Positions 16,911 through 24,111 of a DNA stretch of 64,000 nt are shown here, piece by piece. The DNA lies in assembly GCF_042662225.1 (NCBI RefSeq), contig NZ_JBHSYQ010000016.1:434001-498000 (forward strand), in the 5' to 3' direction. The DNA is from Nibribacter roseus. GTDB lineage: Bacteria; Bacteroidota; Bacteroidia; Cytophagales; Hymenobacteraceae. Position 1 is the stretch's first letter; each line of letters opens with the position of its first letter. Below the pieces are notes generated by a model, which did no database searches, was not told the DNA's origin, and saw nothing but the letters and a program-made list of their open reading frames with translations. A program made the translations under genes and the position numbers.

Positions 16911-18251
16911 ATGGATACATTGGTCAAAGAATTTCTGGCTCAGGTAGAGGCGAGAAACCAGCATGAACCCGAGTTTTTGCAGGCTGTGCGCGAAGTGGCG
17001 GAAACCATCATTCCGTTTACGCACAACAACCCAAAATACAAAAACGCCCGCCTTCTGGAGCGCATGGTAGAGCCTGAGCGCGTGGTAATGTTTCGGGTGC
17101 CGTGGCTTTCTGATAAAAATGAGGTAATGGTAAACCGCGGATTTCGGGTGCAGATGAACAGCGCCATAGGCCCGTACAAAGGCGGGCTACGTTTCCACCC
17201 TTCGGTAAATCTGAGCATTTTGAAGTTTCTGGCCTTTGAACAGGTGTTTAAGAACAGCCTTACCGGTTTGCCAATGGGCGGCGGAAAAGGCGGCTCCGAC
17301 TTTGACCCTAAAGGAAAATCAGATAGTGAAATTATGAAGTTCTGCCAGAGCTTTATGACCGAGCTGTACCGCCACGTAGGTGCTGACATTGACGTGCCGG
17401 CCGGAGACATTGGCGTAGGCGGACGTGAAGTAGGTTATCTTTTTGGCCAATACAAACGCATAAAAGGAGAATTCACCGGCGTACTTACCGGCAAAGGCAC
17501 CAGCTGGGGCGGCAGCGTTATCCGGCCAGAGGCCACTGGCTACGGCGTAGTGTATTTTGCTGAAGATATGCTGCAAACCCGCGGCGAAACCCTGGAAGGT
17601 AAAACGGTACTTGTTTCCGGCTCCGGCAACGTAGCCCAGTATACGGTGGAAAGGTGTATTCAAGCTGGTGCAAAGGTAGTCACCCTCTCCGACTCCAGCG
17701 GCTTTATACACGACCCCGAAGGCATTGACGCCGAAAAGCTGAAGTTCCTGATGGAGCTGAAGAACGAGAAACGCGAGCGCATTCAGGAGTACGCCTCAAA
17801 ATACGGCTGTGCTTTCTATCCGAATGAACGCCCTTGGCGAATCAAGGCAGACATTGCCTTCCCTAACGCAACTCAAAACGAATTAGACGAGGCTGATGCC
17901 CGTATGTTAGTGGAGAACGGCTGTTTCTGTATAGCCGAAGGCGCCAATATGCCTAGCACCCCCGAAGCCATTCAGGTGTTTACCGAGGCTAAAATTCTGT
18001 ACGCTCCAGGCAAAGCGTCAAATGCCGGTGGCGTGGCCGTGTCTGGATTGGAAATGTCACAGAACTCGCTGCGCATTTCCTGGAGCCGCGACGAAGTAAA
18101 TAACCGTCTCCGGGACATTATGCGCGACATTCACCGCATCTGCGTGCAATACGGCACTGAAGAAGACGGGTACATCAACTACGAGAAAGGCGCCAACATA
18201 GGAGGCTTCGTGAAAGTAGCAGACGCTATGCTAGCGCAGGGAGTTGTGTAG
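16911..18251 (+). CDS. gdhA: NADP-type glutamate dehydrogenase
   Basis: 446 residues, the usual length of hexameric GdhA. It interconverts 2-oxoglutarate plus ammonium and glutamate in the cytosol. Visible motifs are GPYKGGLRFHPSVN, the catalytic-lysine block GLPMGGGKGGSDFDPKG, PAGDIGVGGREVGYLFGQYKR, and the Rossmann motif VSGSGNVAQY. ALP-like AEGANMPSTPEA and APGKASNAGGVAVSGLEMSQNS close the C-terminal half. Start ATG 16911 (MDTLVKEFL) matches the family N-terminus; the 90 bp upstream in frame are not protein-like. The gene ends in a long palindrome and a terminator and is convergent with usp. NADP specificity is from overall similarity to the GdhA branch. Confidence 0.95.
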   Translation: MDTLVKEFLAQVEARNQHEPEFLQAVREVAETIIPFTHNNPKYKNARLLERMVEPERVVMFRVPWLSDKNEVMVNRGFRVQMNSAIGPYKGGLRFHPSVNLSILKFLAFEQVFKNSLTGLPMGGGKGGSDFDPKGKSDSEIMKFCQSFMTELYRHVGADIDVPAGDIGVGGREVGYLFGQYKRIKGEFTGVLTGKGTSWGGSVIRPEATGYGVVYFAEDMLQTRGETLEGKTVLVSGSGNVAQYTVERCIQAGAKVVTLSDSSGFIHDPEGIDAEKLKFLMELKNEKRERIQEYASKYGCAFYPNERPWRIKADIAFPNATQNELDEADARMLVENGCFCIAEGANMPSTPEAIQVFTEAKILYAPGKASNAGGVAVSGLEMSQNSLRISWSRDEVNNRLRDIMRDIHRICVQYGTEEDGYINYEKGANIGGFVKVADAMLAQGVV

Positions 18252-18304
18252 GTAGAAGGATATAGTAGCACGCAATCCAGCTGACAGAGATTGACATTAT
18301 AGCT

Positions 18305-18360
18305 TCCTTCTTCTGTTTTAGGGCTGCTTTTTGAAAATCAGCCCTAAAACAGAAGAAGGA
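18305..18360. repeat. Intergenic palindrome copy 6 (perfect 22-bp arms)
   Basis: The left arm 18305-18326 ends GTTTTAGGGCTG and the right arm 18339-18360 begins CAGCCCTAAAAC. Pairing extends ten bases beyond the family core (TCCTTCTTCT / AGAAGAAGGA). It lies between the convergent gdhA and usp genes. Confidence 0.9.
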
Positions 18361-18397
18361 AAAGCTTACAAGCCATCAGAAGCTTGTGAGCTTTTTT
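18360..18397 (+). terminator. Rho-independent terminator of gdhA
   Basis: AAAAGCTTACAAGC (18360-18373) pairs with GCTTGTGAGCTTTT, with one G-U, followed by a T-run. It comes directly after palindrome copy 6. Confidence 0.8.
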
Positions 18398-18423
18398 ATT
18401 TAAAATTTAAATGCCTTAACCGG

Positions 18424-19293
18424 TTATTCTGCTACCAGCGCAGCGCCTACAGTCTCTACCTCCTTACAATACGTGCAGCTGCCGGTACAAGGCTTCTTCT
18501 TGTTTTGGAACAGGCTGAGCAGCGGAATTTTTGTTTGGCAAGCGCCTGTCTTACGATAGGCATCCTGCAGGTAATGCCGGGTTAGGTGCAGATCTTTGGT
18601 GGCAATCACGAACACATCTGCCGGATTGACTTCGGCAAAGTCTTGCAGCCCTTCCATCATGTCTTCCTCCCCAATTACATGTAAACTGCCTGCGGTGTTG
18701 AACGCCTCGTTTAGCTCAGCACCTAGTTTTTTTATTTCAACAAAGTGGCTAGCTTCCGTCTCTGGGTAAAAATGAATGGGATGAAGTTTAGCGTTGAAAT
18801 CTTTGGCCAGGGATTTCACTAGTTGCACTACTCCCGGCTCTTGGTCTGTAAAGTCGGTGGCGAAAACTAAATCTTGCCAGGGCTGGTATGTTGCTTTTTC
18901 GGGCACCCACAAAATTGGGCAGGCGGCAAACTCCTGAACCGGCAGCTCTTTCACGCCACGTTCTATGGCTTCCAAGAGGCCGCATCCGGCAATTATAAGG
19001 TCCGGCCTGTGCACTTCCACCATAGAGGGTATGAGCCCCGCCCAGGCATCACCGCTAATAAGGCACTCGGTGTGGTGCGGTTCTTTGTGGCGCCGCGAAT
19101 CACAGGCATAGCGTTTGGCAAAGCTGTAGAGTTGCTGCGAATACTGGAGCTGGTTTGTGATGGACAGCGGTGCCCCGTTTGTACTGAAAAGCAACAGAAT
19201 ATTGGCTTTAAGCTGGCAAGCCAATTTTACAGCATACCCATAGGTATTTACGCTGTTTGGTGAGAAGTCGGTGAGAACGAGAATCTTTTTCAT
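18424..19293 (-). CDS. Two-domain universal stress protein with C-terminal cysteine cluster
   Basis: 289 residues with two UspA-like domains in tandem. The first begins KKILVLTDFSPNSVNTYGYAVKLA and contains DLIIAGCG. The second begins DLVFATDFTDQEPG and contains ADVFVIATKD. The ATP-binding GxxG(S/T) signature is not clear in either. The C-terminus has an unusual CTGSCTYC cluster (C269, C273, C276) after a basic KKK. It is the last gene of a minus-strand group with safE (21 bp upstream), ccoH and ccoG, so a link to oxidase assembly or low-oxygen stress is plausible (inference). Confidence 0.85.
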   Translation of the reverse strand: MKKILVLTDFSPNSVNTYGYAVKLACQLKANILLLFSTNGAPLSITNQLQYSQQLYSFAKRYACDSRRHKEPHHTECLISGDAWAGLIPSMVEVHRPDLIIAGCGLLEAIERGVKELPVQEFAACPILWVPEKATYQPWQDLVFATDFTDQEPGVVQLVKSLAKDFNAKLHPIHFYPETEASHFVEIKKLGAELNEAFNTAGSLHVIGEEDMMEGLQDFAEVNPADVFVIATKDLHLTRHYLQDAYRKTGACQTKIPLLSLFQNKKKPCTGSCTYCKEVETVGAALVAE

Positions 19294-19314
19294 ATCACTG
19301 TGAGAAAATAATCA

Positions 19315-20040
19315 CTATTTGAGAGGCGCGGCGCAGTGGGTTTGACCACCCACACCCGCAATATTGGTACTACTATCTAAAACCGGACTCACGTACGGTA
19401 TGCCTAAGTTCAAGCCGCGCAGAATAAACATAATGGCCATGCAGGCAGCCACAAACGGAACCGCCTTGGTAAAGAACCGGCGCAACCCCAACTGAATATA
19501 TTTGCCAGAAAGAGAGAGCAGGAACATCAGCGGGAAAGTGCCTAAGCCGAACAAAGTCATATACAGACAGGCATCTACCACACTTGGCATACTAATGGCT
19601 CCCGCCAATGCGAAATACACAAACCCGCAAGGCAGCAGTCCGTTCAGCAAGCCCACCACTCCGTTGGCCCAAGTTCCTTTCTTCTGGAAGAACTGTCCCA
19701 TGGCTTTCTGCACGTAAGAAAGAACTGCCTCCAGCCCCGTAACCTTTCGGAATTTACCCGAAGCTGCCGAGGGCACAATTACCAACAATAATATAAGCAC
19801 ACCTGAAAAGATGGACAAGGTTTGCTGCAGCCCCGCCATTTGCAGGCTTTTCCCCAGCAAACCGGCTATCAAACCAAGGGCGGCGTAAGTGGCAATTCGG
19901 CCTAGGTTGTACAGGAGCCTACCCGCCACAAAAGTCAGTCCGCTTCCCTTACCCACCGGCAACGCCAGCGCAATAGCGCCACACATGCCTACGCAGTGGA
20001 AGCTGCCTAAAATACCGAATAGAAAACCCGCCCAAACCAT
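19315..20040 (-). CDS. SafE/TauE-like membrane protein of the cbb3 accessory group
   Basis: 241 residues with about six transmembrane helices. It begins MVWAGFLFGILGSFHCVGMCGAIALALPVG, containing the paired-cysteine helix HCVGMCG typical of the SafE/DsbD_2-like proteins encoded next to ccoGHIS in many bacteria. GLLPCGFVYFALAGA is the second signature. Such proteins are thought to help copper or thiol handling during oxidase assembly, but the role is not settled. The start is ATG 20040, 5 bp after the ccoH stop; an in-frame extension upstream overlaps ccoH and is not membrane-like. Confidence 0.85.
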   Translation of the reverse strand: MVWAGFLFGILGSFHCVGMCGAIALALPVGKGSGLTFVAGRLLYNLGRIATYAALGLIAGLLGKSLQMAGLQQTLSIFSGVLILLLVIVPSAASGKFRKVTGLEAVLSYVQKAMGQFFQKKGTWANGVVGLLNGLLPCGFVYFALAGAISMPSVVDACLYMTLFGLGTFPLMFLLSLSGKYIQLGLRRFFTKAVPFVAACMAIMFILRGLNLGIPYVSPVLDSSTNIAGVGGQTHCAAPLK

Positions 20041-20045
20041 ATTTT

Positions 20046-20516
20046 TTACTTGATGGTAATGTCTTTTTCTAAAAAGTAGCTCTGTTTGTCTTGGCTCCAG
20101 TTCAACTGCACCCGCCACAAGCCTTTAGCCAGTTGAGCCGTTGGTATATGCTGCTGTCCGTCTGAGTTCAAGTTCATGGGCACCGTAAAATCCTTTTTAG
20201 AGTCCGACGGACGGAGGAATACGACTTCACCTTTCAGCCCATCTGCCTTCAAATCGGCTGGAAAGACCACACTTAGCAATTCGGCTGCCTCGGCATGATT
20301 CAGGAGCACCTGAGTGTCCATGGCATTAGTAGCTTTTACCTGGTCCATGTGCTGCTGGTATTCAATTTCTTTCTGGTAGTAATCTTTGCTCACCAAATCA
20401 ACATCTGACTGCATGGTCATGCGCACCATATTGGCCACAAAAAGTATGAAGAATACATAGGCAGCTATGATTAATTTTGGCCACCAGCTGGCAGTTTGTT
20501 TGGGTAATGCTTTCAT
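20046..20516 (-). CDS. ccoH: FixH/CcoH family oxidase assembly protein
   Basis: 156 residues. A single transmembrane helix near the N-terminus (about residues 14-32, LIIAAYVFFILFVANMVRM) is followed by an extracytoplasmic domain with VDLVSKDYYQKEIEYQQHMD, the typical CcoH linker, then a beta-rich domain ending in the strand YFLEKDITIK. CcoH binds subunits during assembly of the cbb3 oxidase. The gene follows ccoG and precedes safE with 5 bp spacing, as expected for ccoGH-safE. Confidence 0.9.
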   Translation of the reverse strand: MKALPKQTASWWPKLIIAAYVFFILFVANMVRMTMQSDVDLVSKDYYQKEIEYQQHMDQVKATNAMDTQVLLNHAEAAELLSVVFPADLKADGLKGEVVFLRPSDSKKDFTVPMNLNSDGQQHIPTAQLAKGLWRVQLNWSQDKQSYFLEKDITIK

Positions 20517-20523
20517 TTTGATG

Positions 20524-20558
20524 AGTTCTGAGTCTTGAGTTCTGAGTCCTGAGTTTTT
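20524..20558. repeat. Degenerate heptanucleotide tandem repeat, unit AGTYYTG
   Basis: Five in-phase units: AGTTCTG, AGTCTTG, AGTTCTG, AGTCCTG, AGTTTTT. It is immediately upstream of ccoH. Confidence 0.75.
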
Positions 20559-20561
20559 GCA

Positions 20562-20595
20562 TTTTCAACCTGTTTTTCTAAAAGCAGGCTGAAAA
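20562..20595. repeat. Intergenic palindrome copy 7
   Basis: TTTTCAACCTG and CAGGCTGAAAA pair with one mismatch around a T/A centre. It lies between ccoG and ccoH. Confidence 0.8.
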
Positions 20596-20642
20596 CGCCT
20601 CTATATTACACTTGTATTGCTAGGCCTATAAACCCAGATAAA

Positions 20643-20691
20643 AATTCTTAATTCTTAATTCTTAATTCTTAATTCTTAATTCTTAATTCTT
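20643..20691. repeat. Perfect heptanucleotide tandem repeat (AATTCTT)7
   Basis: Seven identical 7-bp units in a row, ending 8 bp before the ccoG stop codon. Confidence 0.95.
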
Positions 20692-20698
20692 AATTAAT

Positions 20699-22099
20699 CT
20701 ATTGGCCTGGCCCCAGAAATTTGGTTTTTTTAGTGGTGATCAATTTATCTCCGGCGTACACGCCAATTTTTATTTCAGTGGAAGTTCCTTCTAAAGCTTC
20801 TCTGGAAAGTTCTGCGAAAAATACGCCCTCGGCTAAACCTTGTTCGGGCAGCACCATCTCGTTCCGCACCATTCTGATTTCACCTTTAGGCTCTATTAGT
20901 TTGAGCGTGATGGGCATGCTCTTCACGGTCTTGTTAATGACCGAGATATTGTACAGGTTGCTGATGTTGCCATTCTTCTCTTTCTGGTACATCATGCCCG
21001 GAGTACGCAGCACGGTAGCGTCAATGTTGTTTCGGGTTACCAGCAGCGTCACAAAGCCGCCAACCAGCAACAGGAGCACCACGGTATAGCTTTTCATGCG
21101 GGTAGTAAACCGTTGCGGCTTGCCTTCGGCAATGCTCTCTTCCGAAGCATATTTTATCAGGTTGCGCGGCTTTCCAATTAAGTCCATGATGTCGTTGCAG
21201 GCATCAATACAGGCGGTACAGTTAATGCACTCCAGCTGCTGGGCACCGTTTCTAATGTCAATTCCGGTAGGACAAACCGAAACGCATTGGTGGCAGTCAA
21301 TACAGTCACCGGCGGTGCGCTCTACATTCTTGCGAAGTTTCTCTCTTGGCTCACCCCGTACATAATCATAGGCGATGACCGTGGTTTTCTTGTCCATCAT
21401 CACGCCCTGCAGTCGGCCGTACGGGCAAACTATGGTACATACCTGCTCCCTGAAACGGGCAAACACCCCGTAGAAAATAGCGGTAAACAGCACCATAGAA
21501 AATAAGCCGCCTAAGTGGTTCAGCGGGTTATCGGTGATGATGGTTTTAAGGGCATCTACGCCAATAATGTAGACAAGAAACGTGTTGGAGATGATGAATG
21601 AAATCAAAACAAAGACGCTGTGTTTAGCTATTCGTTTCAGAATTTTATCTGAGGTCCAGGGGGCACGATCCAAAGCTTTCTGTTTGTTATAGTCGCCTTC
21701 AATCCAGTACTCAACCCGCCGGAACACCATCTCCATAAATATGGTCTGCGGGCAAACCCAACCGCACCACACCCTGCCGTACACCACCGTGAACAAGATG
21801 ATGAACACCATAAACGCCATGAAGCCCAACAACAGAATAAAGAAATCCTGCGGCCAGAAAATCATGCCGAAGATGATGAATTTGCGCTCCACCAAATTGA
21901 GCATGAGCACAGGCAAACCATTCACCTTCAGAAAAGGCCCCGTGAACAACAAAGCCAGCAGCGCATAGCTCACCAGCTTACGGTAATTGTAAAATTTACC
22001 CTTCGGTTTTTTAGGGAAAAGCCAAACCCGTTTTCCTTCTTTATCTACTGTGGCAATGGTGTCTCTAAAAGATTCATTGTCCACTATTGCGTGGGCCAT
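20699..22099 (-). CDS. ccoG: Cytochrome c oxidase accessory protein CcoG
   Basis: 466 residues, the RdxA/CcoG family of membrane iron-sulfur proteins. Several transmembrane helices surround CGWVCPQTIFMEMVFRRVEY. A dicluster ferredoxin segment follows: CIDCHQCVSVCP and CINCTACIDACN. A late helix (about 335-355) anchors a C-terminal Ig-like domain. CcoG reduces Cu(II) to Cu(I) for delivery to the cbb3 oxidase. It leads the group ccoG-ccoH-safE-usp. A terminator after ccoP shows that ccoG probably has its own promoter in the 22100-22570 spacer. Confidence 0.95.
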   Translation of the reverse strand: MAHAIVDNESFRDTIATVDKEGKRVWLFPKKPKGKFYNYRKLVSYALLALLFTGPFLKVNGLPVLMLNLVERKFIIFGMIFWPQDFFILLLGFMAFMVFIILFTVVYGRVWCGWVCPQTIFMEMVFRRVEYWIEGDYNKQKALDRAPWTSDKILKRIAKHSVFVLISFIISNTFLVYIIGVDALKTIITDNPLNHLGGLFSMVLFTAIFYGVFARFREQVCTIVCPYGRLQGVMMDKKTTVIAYDYVRGEPREKLRKNVERTAGDCIDCHQCVSVCPTGIDIRNGAQQLECINCTACIDACNDIMDLIGKPRNLIKYASEESIAEGKPQRFTTRMKSYTVVLLLLVGGFVTLLVTRNNIDATVLRTPGMMYQKEKNGNISNLYNISVINKTVKSMPITLKLIEPKGEIRMVRNEMVLPEQGLAEGVFFAELSREALEGTSTEIKIGVYAGDKLITTKKTKFLGPGQ

Positions 22100-22331
22100 T
22101 CTTTTGTAACTCTTAGGTTAAACAAGCAATCCTTATTCAGGAGCGGGAGGCGTCAACCTTCAATACAAAATTCAGGAAATTGCAGCCTGATAAAGATGAC
22201 CGAAGTCACCTTTCAGGCTGATTCTGAGCAGGATTTTCAGGATTAAAAAGATTAACAGGATTAGATAAGTAAATAGAATACACTTTGCAGGATGTAATAA
22301 CTAGGCAAAGCCTTTTATCAACATGAATTCC

Positions 22332-22367
22332 GTTTCCAGCTTGGTTTTCTAAAAACAAGCCTAAAAC
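22332..22367. repeat. Intergenic palindrome copy 8 (three mismatches)
   Basis: GTTTCCAGCTTG and CAAGCCTAAAAC. The inner GCTTG/CAAGC pair is intact and the middle is mispaired. Confidence 0.65.
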
Positions 22368-22385
22368 AGAATACCGCCCGCTCAA

Positions 22386-22433
22386 ATGACCTGGCAGCGT
22401 CTTTCAGACCAGCCAGTGTCTGTGCCGGTAGCC
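22386..22433. repeat. 48-bp repeat, copy 1 of 2
   Basis: It contains GACCTGGCAGCGTCT, then GACCAGCCAGTGTCTGTGCC. The related copy is at 36611-36658. Both have an internal near-duplicate of a 15-bp unit. Confidence 0.7.
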
Positions 22434-22450
22434 ATTGGTTAAGTTGTTTT

Positions 22451-22522
22451 GCCAATCAGGAAATTGGCTGTCTGACAGTGCGTAGAGCGCTGTGCTAACT
22501 CTACGCACAACATGAGCACAGC
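22451..22522. other. Candidate structured RNA with a possible H-type pseudoknot
   Basis: GCCAAT/ATTGGC forms a hairpin at 22451-22468. Next, GTGCGTAGAG (22478-22487) pairs with CTCTACGCAC (22499-22508), and GCTGTGCT in its loop (22489-22496) pairs with AGCACAGC (22515-22522). Confidence 0.4.
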
Positions 22523-22570
22523 TAACTAAATCCACAAAATCAATCTAAACCTGAAAATCCTGCTCTATAA

Positions 22571-22603
22571 AAAAGCCCCTTCGTCAAGAACAAAGGGGCT
22601 TTT
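22571..22603 (-). terminator. Terminator of the ccoNO-ccoQ-ccoP operon
   Basis: AAAAGCCCCTT (22571-22581) and AAGGGGCTTTT (22593-22603). On the minus strand the stem is followed by a T-run. It ends 15 bp beyond the ccoP stop. Confidence 0.85.
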
Positions 22604-22617
22604 GGGTCTTCAAAATG

Positions 22618-23814
22618 TTACTTAGCTTTTTCGCCTTGTGGTTCTTTTGCGTTTGCCGGGTTGGTGCCTTGCAGACTGAGGATGTAGCTGGACACTTCCA
22701 GCATCTGCTCTTTAGAAAGTTTTCCTTGCCAAGCCACCATACCTTTGCTGGTTACCCCAAACTTCACAACTTTATAGATGTCGTTCACGTCTCCGCCGTG
22801 CAACCAATATTCATCTGTCAGGTTAGGCCCCACTACTCCTTCGGCGTTCTGGCCATGGCAGGCTGCGCAGTTCTGGATATAAGTAGCTTTTCCGGCTTCC
22901 AATTGGGCAACGTCGGTGAGTGGTTTAAAGTCTGTTTTCTCGTTGGCATTTCCCCCACCGTGGCTGGCACTGAGAACCGCTGCCGCCTGCATTTCGGCTT
23001 CGTATTCCTGCTCCTGAAGCTGACCTCCCATTACGTGGTAATTCAGCAGATACACCACAGAAAACACAATGGTAGCGTAGAAAGAATATTTCCACCAAGG
23101 CGGCAAATCGTTGTCTAGTTCATGGATGCCGTCGTAGCTGTGGTCTTCCATAAGCGCACCATTATGCTTGCCGGTAATGGTAGAAGTGTCGCCACGGAGA
23201 AGTTTGATAAACCGTGCCATGAAGGTGTTCTGCAAGGCAGGTCTATCGTACAGGTTCGCCAGCAACGGCAACGCCTGAAAGAACGCTATGGTCATGAACA
23301 ACAACACCAACAGGAGCAGGAAACCTACCAACACCACCAGAACCTGAGTTGTAGGCGGCATGGCTTTCCATTCAATATTAACAGGCGCGGCCGGGGCAGC
23401 ACCATCTACCTTTGTTTCTGTAGGAGCAACTACGGGAGCAGCGGCTTCAGCAGGCTTTTCGCTTTCCTCTTTTAAAAAAGCAATAACATCTTTGATGTCT
23501 CCGTCAGAAAGAGAGCCTTCAAAGCTGGTCATCGGAATCTTACCAAACTTCTCGAACACCTCCACCGCTTTTTTGTCGCCGCTGGAGATCATTTTGCTGG
23601 AGTTCTTTACGAATTCTAGTATCCACTTTTCTTCGTGGCGTTTGTGCAAATCTTTTAGGGCCGGGCCTACTACCTGCTCCTGCACTCTATGGCAGGCGGC
23701 GCAGTTGCCTTCAAAAATGGCCTTGCCTTTTACGGCATCCTGTGCCGCGGCCGGTTCAAATCCCGTTCCCGCCAATAACAGAGCAGAAGCCAGGGAAAGT
23801 ACTAATCGTTTCAT
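22618..23814 (-). CDS. ccoP: cbb3 oxidase subunit III with an extra N-terminal cytochrome c domain
   Basis: 398 residues. A signal peptide (about 1-25) precedes a small cytochrome c domain with haem motif C38-A-A-C41-H42 and a likely axial Met in KIPMTSF. A Pro/Ala-rich linker leads to two transmembrane helices (about 156-180 and 243-262). The second carries the CcoP signature LDNDLPPWWKYSFY. A C-terminal cytochrome c follows with C316-A-A-C319-H320. The protein passes electrons to the CcoNO core. Classical CcoP has one N-terminal helix and two adjacent haem domains after it; here one haem domain sits before the membrane part. It overlaps ccoQ by four bases (ATGA). Confidence 0.93.
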   Translation of the reverse strand: MKRLVLSLASALLLAGTGFEPAAAQDAVKGKAIFEGNCAACHRVQEQVVGPALKDLHKRHEEKWILEFVKNSSKMISSGDKKAVEVFEKFGKIPMTSFEGSLSDGDIKDVIAFLKEESEKPAEAAAPVVAPTETKVDGAAPAAPVNIEWKAMPPTTQVLVVLVGFLLLLVLLFMTIAFFQALPLLANLYDRPALQNTFMARFIKLLRGDTSTITGKHNGALMEDHSYDGIHELDNDLPPWWKYSFYATIVFSVVYLLNYHVMGGQLQEQEYEAEMQAAAVLSASHGGGNANEKTDFKPLTDVAQLEAGKATYIQNCAACHGQNAEGVVGPNLTDEYWLHGGDVNDIYKVVKFGVTSKGMVAWQGKLSKEQMLEVSSYILSLQGTNPANAKEPQGEKAK

Positions 23815-24008
23815 GACCGTTGGTCTTGGGTTGAGAACTGAGGTTGGTTTTCGTTTTGCAACGGCATCAGGCTCATGGACTTGATGTGGTTCTTATTGGT
23901 GAACAATACATACAGGATAAGTCCGATGAAGAAGATGAAGAAAATCAGGAACGAGATAATTGGAAAAATCTCAATGCCGTCTATGGCTTGTAATACGTTT
24001 TTGTACAT
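23811..24008 (-). CDS. ccoQ: CcoQ/FixQ-like small subunit
   Basis: 65 residues with one transmembrane helix (about 14-36, FPIISFLIFFIFFIGLILYVLF), then a short basic tail (TNKNHIKSMSLMPL). Size, topology and position between ccoNO and ccoP identify it as CcoQ, which stabilises the assembled cbb3 oxidase. The start at ATG 24008 (MYKNVLQAIDG) is preferred to a longer frame that reads into the heptamer-repeat spacer. Its stop overlaps the ccoP start as ATGA, implying translational coupling. Confidence 0.85.
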   Translation of the reverse strand: MYKNVLQAIDGIEIFPIISFLIFFIFFIGLILYVLFTNKNHIKSMSLMPLQNENQPQFSTQDQRS

Positions 24009-24023
24009 GGTTTTTCTTTTAAG

Positions 24024-24107
24024 GACGCAAGACACAAGACATAAGACTCAAGACTTTATTCCTGTTCTTTGAAAAATCTTATGTCTTGCGTCCTGAGTCT
24101 TGTGTCT
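24024..24107. repeat. Inverted pair of heptanucleotide repeat arrays between ccoNO and ccoQ
   Basis: Left array: GACGCAA, GACACAA, GACATAA, GACTCAA (24024-24051). Right array: TCTTATG, TCTTGCG, TCCTGAG, TCTTGTG (24077-24104). GGACGCAAGAC and GTCTTGCGTCC pair perfectly, so the transcript could fold. Confidence 0.8.
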
Positions 24108-24111
24108 ATTT

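Larger units (their letters stand above)
22100..22570. other. Repeat- and hairpin-rich spacer between ccoP and ccoG
   Basis: No gene is seen. It contains the word GATTTTCAGGATTAAAAAGA (22226 on), palindrome copy 8, a 48-bp repeat shared with 36611, and a group of nested hairpins at 22451-22522. It should also hold the ccoG promoter. Confidence 0.6.

Noticed and set aside
20041..20118. N-terminal extension of the SafE-like protein
   Set aside because: It overlaps ccoH and encodes a polar, non-membrane segment; ATG 20040 gives the family start.
20643..20691. Heptamer array as a CRISPR or recombination site
   Set aside because: Units are contiguous 7-mers without spacers, and no cas genes are nearby.
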